Source of the DNA: Embiotoca jacksoni
Taxonomy: Eukaryota > Chordata > Actinopteri > Embiotocidae
NCBI GenBank assembly: GCA_022577435.1
Contig: JAKOON010000097.1
Span: forward strand, 434,001-498,000
Direction: 5' to 3'
Length of the DNA stretch: 64,000 bases
In this document: piece by piece, positions 21,521 to 31,200 of the stretch
How the letters are laid out: every line of letters begins with the position of its first letter
Numbering within the stretch: position 1 is the stretch's first letter
The notes under the pieces: model-generated
Told to the model about the DNA's origin: nothing
What the model saw: the letters and a program-made list of their open reading frames with translations, nothing else
Database searches by the model: none
Made by a program: the position numbers and the translations under genes

Positions 21521-24500
21521 ATGTCCGGTGACACCCTGTCCTGGAAAGTGCCCAGTCCAAGACAAAGTGAGACGTCCAGCCCTGAAGCGCACTTCACTGA
21601 GGATGAAGGACCTGTCAAGATCCTCAAAGTGTGCTTCTGCACGAACAACAACCTGGGCAAGAACTTCAAGCTGGTCAAATGCGACAGCTCCTGGCAAATT
21701 AGGGTGAGAGTATAGAAAATATAGGGAAGAGTGTGAAGAAGGAATGTGTTTTATTTTTTTGTGTTTTAGCCAGAGTGATGTTTTATTTGGCCTCCTCAGC
21801 CTGCAGGGAATTCAGGTATCAGCTTTCTTGATCTTTCAGGCCATCATTCGTTCAATCCTGGTCAGCGGTCGACTGGGGCCAAATATTGAACACGCAGGAT
21901 GTTACGGTCTCCTGCTGAAGCACCTGAAGTCAGAGGAACTTCACTGGCTCCATCCAGATCTGACTGTCGGAGAAGTGGAGCAACGCTACGAGAGCCACCA
22001 TGTGGAAGCCGAGTGGAGGTACACATAGATTACTGGGATGTTTATCTCTGATTTTATGTCAAAGATGAAAATATTTCAGTTGTTTTCCTTTTGTCTACAG
22101 GTATGACCTTCGGGTCAGATACGTTCCCGTCAATTTCCTGGAAAAATTTAAAGATGACAGATCTACGTTGATGTATTTTTACCAACAGGTAACTGGTATC
22201 AGGCACTCGATTTATCATAATGACAGAAATTAAATTACACATAAAGGGGTAACGATTCAAAAGCCTTTTACCTAACTATCTGGTTTAGTAATCTACCCAG
22301 CTGTGCAAGGCCACAGAGTGTGGGAAAGGTTAGGCCAATTTATGCACGGCAGCCTAGGTCATTTAATTCATCACTATATAAAGTAAAACAGGTAAACTCA
22401 AAGCTCCCGATACAATTAATTTATGAACACCACAACACCAGTGATGTTTCAAGCACATTGCTCTTTATCAGCGTTGTTAATACATTAATTGCATTGGGAG
22501 CTTTACGTGTGTGAAATTTACTTCTGCTCACTCCTCAACTTCGTTCCTGCACCTGATTCAGAATATTGGATGAGTGTTCTTGGCTCACTTTGATTTTTAA
22601 TTAATGCCAGTGTTGGTATCTATAAGATGAAAGTCTTTGTTTGGCCCTGCATCTTGTGTCATTGAACCGCTAAATAGGTTGTACAATTGGCAGCCATTCT
22701 GATAACACCGGAGGATCATTTTTCACTTGCTACAAAATTCACTTGCTGTTGTTGTTTTTGTCAAAACATTTCTCAAAAAGCAGCAGTTTTTATACTGCAT
22801 AAGAGAGTAGTTTCAATATTGTGCTAAATAAAGTAATTAAGTAGAATACTGCTCAACTTAATGCTGCAATAACTCTTCCATATGTATAACTATAGGTTGA
22901 ATCGTATATCTAGAAGTCTGTCTAGAATGTCAAAATATTTAAGATCATTTGTAAGTGTAACCACATGTTGCCATATTTATTTTTTCTGTTTATGACAGGT
23001 GCGTAGTGACTACATGCAGCATCATGCGAATAAGGTCAGTGACGGGATGGCGCTGCAGCTTGGTTGTTTGGAGATCAGGTGAGTCACTGCGAGAGTGAGC
23101 TGACTGAGTGGGTTGAATCCACTGCATGTTGTTGTCCATATGTTTCAGTGTAGTGTTTTTTTGTTTGTTTGTTTGTTTGTTTTTATATCCTTGGTGCTAT
23201 TGTGTTTTTGTGTTTAGAAAAATGTCATTGACATGGTCATCTGTGTGCAGAATTTATTCAATGCTCACAAGATTTCTGTTTCCTCTGTTTTTACAGGCGT
23301 TTCTATAAAGACATGAACGCAAAAGGTCTCGAAAAGAAATCTAACTTTGAGCTGCTAGAGTAAGTCTTTGCTTAATATCAACAGCATCCGTGTTGTCACT
23401 TGAAAACCTTTTACCGCTAATTTTAGCGGTGTGGTTGGATTTACATTTACTTCAAGATTACATTGAGTGAGCCTTCAGCTTGTCAAAAAGCCAGTAAATG
23501 TTAGAAATGTCTGGAATTAAGCTAAAAGCAATGTTGCTTTTCTTAAATCAGTAAAACGTGACATGCTGAAGATGCTTCATTTACATTTTGTGAAAATATT
23601 AATGTTTTTAATCCTGACTATTTTGAGTTTTTCCACGCTTCAGAAAAGAAGTAGGCCTGGACCTTTTCTTTCCTCAGGAGCTGATTAACAGCATGAAGGT
23701 AAACTTGCTCAATCATGATTTCCGCTGTCAGTGTTGTGTCCTCTCACAGGAACCTACTAATTAAGTTATGTTGTGTACAAATAAGTGTTGCATCAGACTC
23801 GTGTATTGTACAGACCATAACTACGTAAATGTGTGTGGTTGTGATCCAGTCCAGGCAGCTACGGAAGTTGATCCAACAAACATTTCAACAGTACGCAACA
23901 CTCAAGGAGGACGACTGCATGGTGAAGTTTTTTGAGACCCTCACGGAGTTCGTCAACTATGACGAAGAGGTCTTCCCATGTGAGCTCGTGGTGAGTTGCA
24001 ACAGTACATTCATCCGGACTCTTTCTGCTCTCTAAATGCCACGAAAGTCCTTTTTACGGATTTCCGTTGCTCCAAACGCAGATTTGCTGTCGTTAACGGT
24101 AATATTACAAACATTTTGTTGGTCAACAGCAAGGTTGGAGTTTGTCAGTGGAGCTGGTCATCGGTGGGAGAGGCATTCGCCAACGCACACAGAAGAATGC
24201 AGCGGTAAGCGTGGTGAACATTTAGGTATTCTTAGGCTGCAGCCGCACTAATAACTTTTTGGCGTTCAACAAATAGTGTAACTTCAGCTGTTTTCTGATA
24301 TGAACGCCGCACATTTAAAAACAATAAAGTTATATTATCAACGAGCACCAGTCAATTTTGAGGGATAGTTATTTATAATTGATAAAATGTTTACATACAA
24401 TGACAGAAGAAGCACCATTATGTTCTAGACTGAACTGATGTGTAGCCACAGGTGTTGCTGATGGTAACGTTACATCAACAGGCTCCTCATCTCGAGCCAG

Positions 24501-25246
24501 ACTCAACCAGACTGATGCTCACGGCTTCAATTTTGTTCGCTGTGATTACAGTCTGGGCACCCTGTTCGCATGAACATTCACCCGGGTACCCTGAGGAACG
24601 GACCAATCAGCGACTAGTGTCAGCTATTCAATGCGATGATCTTGAAGTCGAGTGTTTTGTTTTTTTCTAAATGTAGTTGCAATTTAAACTTTTACGACCA
24701 CTACATTTTATAAACACACTTGTTTTGTATTGGGGGACACAATGAATTTCCTCGTGCAACTGTGCAATGATAAAAAAAAAAAAGTCATTGAATTGAGCCG
24801 AGTTGAATGGAAGCGGTTATGTGTCATGCACAGAAATAAATTCCTTAACCTTGTACCATCATAATGTAACTTATTAGATCCCTTACTTTTGTGCCACAGG
24901 CTGTGTTTCTAGCTGACTTCAAACAGATCAAGAAAATACAATGTTTGTCGCAGAGCAACGGCAAAGCTCTGCTAAACTTCGACATAGAGGGCGCCAGACA
25001 GGTAGGTGCAACAACATCCTTTTGCACAATATCCCATGGAAAGTGTTACGAAATCAAAAGAACAACTCTCAGGAAATTTGATCCAGCACATGTACTTACA
25101 TGTCATGCTTTTGTGTCCTCTATGATAGCGTTTATCGATCAACGTGGCCACGGTCCCGATGGCAGAGAACCTGATGGATCTTATTGATGGGTACTGCCGC
25201 ATAGAAAATGACACTGACGACACTGTTATCTATCGACCAAATAAAG
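21521..25246 (+). other. ptk2b: ptk2b exons 1-10: N-terminus and FERM domain
   Basis: Encodes residues 1 to about 361. The short, serine-rich N-terminal tail (1-30) is unlike the mammalian one. From residue 32 (VKILKVCF) on, the sequence follows the FERM domain: GPNIEHAGCYGL, LHWLHPDLTVGEV, EAEWRYDLRVRY, MALQLGCLEIRRF, SNFELLEKEVGLDLFFP, QTFQQYA and ADFKQIKKI, up to NLMDLIDGYCRI. In FAK-family kinases this domain folds back on the kinase to inhibit it. Exon phases chain without gaps, and each donor and acceptor is visible. Confidence 0.95.
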
Positions 25247-28200
25247 GTGAGTCGGACATTTTCTGAACTTCACAATAAAGGGCATGAATGTGTTGTTTTT
25301 AATGGACGGAGCTTAGTTGGAGGCTTTAAAGGCTTTACGAATGACTTTTATAATGAGTAATTAAAGTTCAGTTGGAACTCTCACAACAATTTTTTTTTTA
25401 TCCTAGACGCCAATGCACGAAGTAGCTTACCTGAGATCCCTACAAGGTGAGCGGCTGTTTTATTGATTCGTTCTGTCAGCGCTCTGAGGAGCCATAATTT
25501 TAAAATTTATGACCGGGTCTTTCTCTAATTCTGTCAGCAGCAGAGACACCAGCTCGATCAGACACAGTATGGGTGGGCTGAAATTTTTTATTTTATTCTA
25601 CACTCTCGATTGTACAATATAAATGTTTAACAGTCAGACTTCTGTGTCATCACCTTACAAAAAAAAAACAAAACATACTGTTAGGAAGTGGAGATGTTAT
25701 GATCAAGACAAAAAGTTTTCTCTTTTCCGTTTTCAGGTTCAGATATCTACTGTGAGATTCTCGACGAAAGGCCAAAATCAGGTTCGTCAAAGTTCATGTA
25801 TTTTGCTGAATAGTGTGGAAAACCACTTGTGAGCCTTTATATATTTGACTGTTGTTCTCTAGTAGTGAAGTACGGGATCGACCGAGACGACATCGTTCTC
25901 GGACGAATTCTTGGTGAGGGTTTTTTTGGGGAAGTCTACGATGGAGTGTACAAACGAGATGTAAGTCTGTCTGCACAGCTACAGTTCAGATAAATTACAG
26001 TAAAAATGATCTAAAGAGAGAATCTCCAAAATTATAGGGTTATATTCATTGACGTAAAGCGATGACAATTTGAATAGTGCGACTTTTTTTGTTGACATTT
26101 AAAAAAAAAAACTGAGACCCATTACAATGTGAAAAACTGGCACCATGCAAGACATACGTGTGTTATTTAGCTGTTTACTACTGTTTTTAATGTTGAATTA
26201 AACAGAATGGCGAGCGGGTTAATGTGGCAGTGAAGACCTGCAAGGACTGTTCACCTGATGTGATGGAGAAATTCACGAGTGAAGCAGGTATACAGAGAAG
26301 CAATAGGTTTAAAATAACTACTGTTGCAATAAGCTGACAGTATTAACAAGACCTGTGAGAGTATCATGGATAAATTGCATACTTTGTGTGTTTGCCAGTA
26401 ATTATGAAGAACCTCAACCATCCTAACATTGTCAAACTGATCGGTATCATAGAAGACGATCCTGTGTGGATTGTCATGGAGCTTTATGAGTACGGAGAGG
26501 TCAGTCATGTTTTCAAATGTTTTCTTTTTTATTATTATTTTTTTAATACAAATATTAGAAGACATGAGCCATGATTAATTGTGTTGCAGCCCCATCCAGT
26601 TATTTGTTCATGACCCTGTAACGGCTGTATGCCCATGCAGATGTTGAACGAATGTGAATTCCTGTCCAACTGATTGTATAACTGACATCCCTGCAGCTCG
26701 GAAACTACCTGACTCATAACCAAAACAAGCTGACAAACATAACTCTGGTACTGTTCAGCGTGCAGATCTGCAAAGCTCTCGTCTACCTCGAAGGGGTCAA
26801 CATGGTCCACAGGTGAGACACGGATCCTATTCTTTCTATAAGTTGTCATTCCTTGCTGAACCAGAACATACAGAAGATGAAACATCTTTGAAGAAAAGGC
26901 ATTATGAACATCTAATAAATTAGTAGTCATCATCAGTTCATCTGTTCATTTCACTTCCAAGACTGGGAAGAATAATTCTTGTTCCGCTGTAAATTAATTG
27001 GTGCATTTAAGTGTAACATTTTTAGTGAAACGTGACATGGCAGAAAAAACATGTTTCACTCAGTTGATTTTGCAGAATATTATCGACAGATATCAGGCAG
27101 CCACTCCTGGATTCAGCCTCCTGTGAAGACAAAAGAAATTAGTTTTTGCTTGCATGGAAAATACAAACATTGCTTTTGTATTGTTTTAGTTTCGTAAATC
27201 AAAAGGCAAAGACAGGTCGACCAGTGAGGGCTAAAGGCCATTTAAAACACGACTGCTTATATTATAACTTCAACCTCTCTCTGCAACGTGTTTACGTCTC
27301 GTCACAGAGACATCGCAGTTCGGAACGTGTTAGTCGCCAGCCCTGACTGTGTGAAGCTCGGAGACTTTGGTCTGTCGAGATACATCGAGGATGAAGAATA
27401 CTACAAAGGTAACAGAGGCACATGTGAAATAAAAGCTTACTTGACTGTTTTTTTTTTTTTTTTTCTCTTAGACACCTGAATGCCTTGATTGTAATAACTT
27501 TCATATTTTGTCAGATCACTCTGACTCACTCGCAAAATACAATTAGAAACATCGTCTAGCAGTTGTTTCTCTCCGCTAACCAATCAAGTTGTAGTTTTAC
27601 GTGCATATCTGTCCGAACCCACATTGACGTCACGGTGACTTTGACCTTTGACCCCTTAAATCAGTATATCTCTGGACGTGAGGTCATATTGACCTTGACC
27701 ATTGACCTTTGATTACCAAAATCCTTTGGACCTCAAAGTTGAAAGATGTTGAAAAAAAGATGTCTCTTCGACGTCCATTTTGGACAAAAGTATTTTTGCC
27801 TACACATTTTGTGTAGAGGTTAAAAAAACAGGCAGAAGGTCAGCAGGTCTGAGGCACATGCTTTTCAATTTCAGTTTAGGTAGAAAGAAAAGAGGGAACG
27901 CTCAGTAAACGATCTCATCTCTTATTTCTTTGCAGCGTCTGTTACTCGATTGCCAATCAAGTGGATGGCCCCAGAATCCATCAACTTCCGACGTTTCACC
28001 ACATCCAGTGATGTCTGGATGTTCGGTGAGCTTGTGATGTATTAACCTACAAACAGTACAGGGACATTTCAAGAGTTTGGTGAACAACACTCACGCATGG
28101 AAAAAGGCATGTGGCTGGTTAATCATCAACTCAAATGCAGGATTTTATGACATGGTTGGGATTATTTGAACTCATAACTGCGTCAACTCCCTGGGTGTGT

Positions 28201-31200
28201 AATGTAAGCACACATACTACACTCTTTTTACCATCTCGTACATCAAACAGCACTGTGCTGCATCAAAGCCCAGCACTTTAGCTTTTGTATTGCGTCGTTG
28301 CACTTCGATTGTCTTCTTTCATGCATTTTATGCCAAGAGAATCACAATCAAATAGCTCTTCATGTGTACTTCTGTCTAATTTTCTCCTTTGTCAGACACA
28401 GAAACAAGAAATCTTGGCATATTGTAACATTTGCTGTCCAAAAGAGTGAGGCATAAAAACCTTATTGCTCCATGTTATTAATATGCCCATAGCAATAATC
28501 GCCCCTTATAGGAGATAACAACTGAATCTTTTGATTTCTTCCACTAAGGCAAATCATCATCTGGAAGATAACAAAACTATGTTTACTTTATGTTTTCAAG
28601 GCACGGAAAAAGAAAAGGGGAACCAGGGTGGCAATCTTATTATTTTTATTGCCACATTTATACATTTAATTTGGGTGTAATATATCAGAGATGGCCTTAA
28701 ATATATATTTAGTCTGAAATGCACCGAAGTGGACAGTGACAGTTTGGACATAAAGTGGACGTAAAGTCGTTAAAGTAGCTTCTGATTCTCGAGTAATGCA
28801 GTTATCCTATAGAACAAATACTGTATGTAAAAACATGAAGTGGTTTCTGACCTGTCAATTTCTTTCCACTGATGAAGAGTCGGGTTTTATTCAGCACAAT
28901 GTTATCAGAAAAAAACAGTATAATATATTTATTACAACATACATCTTATAGTTTAATCATAGTATAATAAATGGTTATAATAAAATTAATATATTTAGGT
29001 TATAGACTGTTCGTTGATATTAAAACGTCACCCTGACCTTTAGGCTAATGTTGGAGCCATTTTTCACACATTTCTGACATTTTGCAAACTAAGTAACTAT
29101 TAAAAAAAATATATATATACAGCAGGTAAATCATGAACGAAAATAATTGTTATTTCCCACCCTTTTTTGTTTTTACCCCTCGTACCACCAAGAGCACCGA
29201 CACAATTACATCAGGGCTGCAGTGCTTCCTCAAAGTGTTACATTACTGTCAGTCTGTTGTCTTTCCTAATGCACTGATTTACATCCCTGTTGCTTAACAC
29301 TCTCCTTTGTAGTCTTATCACCGAATTTCATAACCATGATTAACAGGGTGAAACATATCCAAGCTTTTTTTGGGGGTTTCTGTGTTTTGTGTTGCTCCAT
29401 AGCCGTGTGTGTGTGGGAGATAATGAGTGGCGGGCAGCAGCCGTTTTTCTGGCTGGAGAACAGAGACGTAATCAACCAGCTGGAGCAGGGCATCCGACTG
29501 CCCAAACCAGAAAACTGCCCCCCTGCCCTCTACTCGCTCATGACCCGCTGCTGGTCCTACGACCCCGGAGAGAGACCCTCTTTCACCGAGCTCGTGGTCA
29601 AGATCAGGTATTTCTTTAGTAAATATTAAAAACATAACCGATTACACAGAATAAACAGAAAATAAGGGTCAGATAGTGGAGATTGTCAGGAAGGATAATG
29701 ATCTTTCTGTAATGATTTTCTCCTTAGGATTGACATATAATGAAATAACCCACCATAGTTTATGGTCCAAATAGTTTATTTATCCAGTCACCTTCTCAGA
29801 GTTAGTTTACCATAAAAGAAGGTATCTCCGCTGATTCTTCTGGTTACTTTTTACATTATTAAAATTAAAATGTAAGAGGAAATATTGAAGATCAGTGCAC
29901 TGAATTAAACTGCATTAGGTACTGAAACTTTCTGTTATGCGTGTTTCCGTACCTCCCTAACAAAGACTTGATGTAAACTGTGTCTCAAATCTGTCAGTGA
30001 CGTCCACAAGATGGAGAAGGAGCAGGAAGTGGAGAGAGAGCGAGACAGAGCGCGCTCCACCAGATACTTTGAACCCAAGTTCCACTTAAATGAGCCTCCT
30101 CCAAAGGTATGAATCCCTGTCAAATTCAGCCACTGTAAAATGTTACAAAATAACAGCACACAGTTCTGATGACATTTTATTTTTATATCTTTACTTTTAC
30201 TGAAGCCTTCAAGAATGAAACCAGGGCGCTTTGGCAACATGCTGAGTATTGGTCTCCATATTCAGGTACTGTAGTGTAACCAAGAAACCTTCAAAGATGC
30301 TGCTTTCCTCCAAGATGACGGGCTTTAATTGTTTTTCATGTAATGTGTGTGTGTGTGTGTGTGTCTGTCTGTCTGTCTGTGTGTCTGTGTGTCTGTCTGC
30401 AGCTGAATGAGGCTTTGTGTGCCAGCTCCCCTGACCTGGCCAGCCCCTGTGAGTATCAGTCCCCTATTGACTCCAGGAACACTCTTGCACTGCCGGTCAG
30501 GTCCCCCCGACGTCGCAGCATGGGGGTAAGAAACACTGAGTTTAAAGGGTTCGGCTTCTAAAAGCACTACAATTGATTAGATTAACACTGAGATATTCAT
30601 GCATTAACAGATAAAAAAAAAAAGAGAAAAATATTGGGCTTCATTTACCAATATCTTAAGATTTGTCTTAAATTTGTTCTTAAGAAAAGTCTACGCCCGA
30701 TTCACGACGTGTTCTCAAACCCCACATTTGTTCGCACCTTTGTTCTTAACCTGATGAATCCCACGGTCCTCGTAAATTGAAAGCGAATGCCAGTTGTCCC
30801 TCATTAGCACAAGTAAACGCCCCGCCAATGTCCATAAAAGGACACGAGACTGCAGTGCCGTGTGCACATGGAGTCACAGACAGTGAGGGAGGAAAGAAAA
30901 GTTGAGAGAAACCTAAACGATTCTGAAAGATGGTGGAGCAGCCCAAACAGTGACACAGACAGCCTCAACACTGGTTACAATCCCAGAAACACTTAATTAA
31001 ATTAATACAAATATTTAGAAACTAAAAATACACTGAAACGTCTGTTTTTTTTAGTGATGCGTTTCCTTCTGGAGAATAATTGTAATATTTAAAGAATCAC
31101 ACTGTAAAAGTCCAATTAAATTGTATTTACTAACGAGCAATTCATTGCTGTCGAACCTGAAAGGCAAAGCTGTTGTCAGGGTGTTAGTGTGCATAGATTT

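Larger units (their letters stand above)
25407..29607 (+). other. ptk2b: ptk2b exons 11-20: autophosphorylation linker and kinase domain
   Basis: Three very small exons (40, 29 and 45 bases) encode the linker, including Tyr389 in SDIYCEI, equivalent to the human autophosphorylation site Tyr402 that recruits Src. The kinase follows: glycine loop LGEGFFGEVY (417-422 core), ATP-binding Lys442 in VAVK, HRDIAVRN with catalytic Asp533, DFG 551-553, activation-loop Tyr563/Tyr564 in DEEYYKAS, WMAPES, and the C-lobe WEIMSGGQQPFFWLEN through CWSYDPGERPSF. Every catalytic residue is intact, so an active kinase is expected. The largest intron (28026-29402) falls within this part. Confidence 0.96.

Noticed and set aside
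30344..30400. TG/TCTG repeats read as a CRISPR-like or satellite array
   Set aside because: Simple dinucleotide and tetranucleotide slippage; no spacers and no eukaryotic equivalent.
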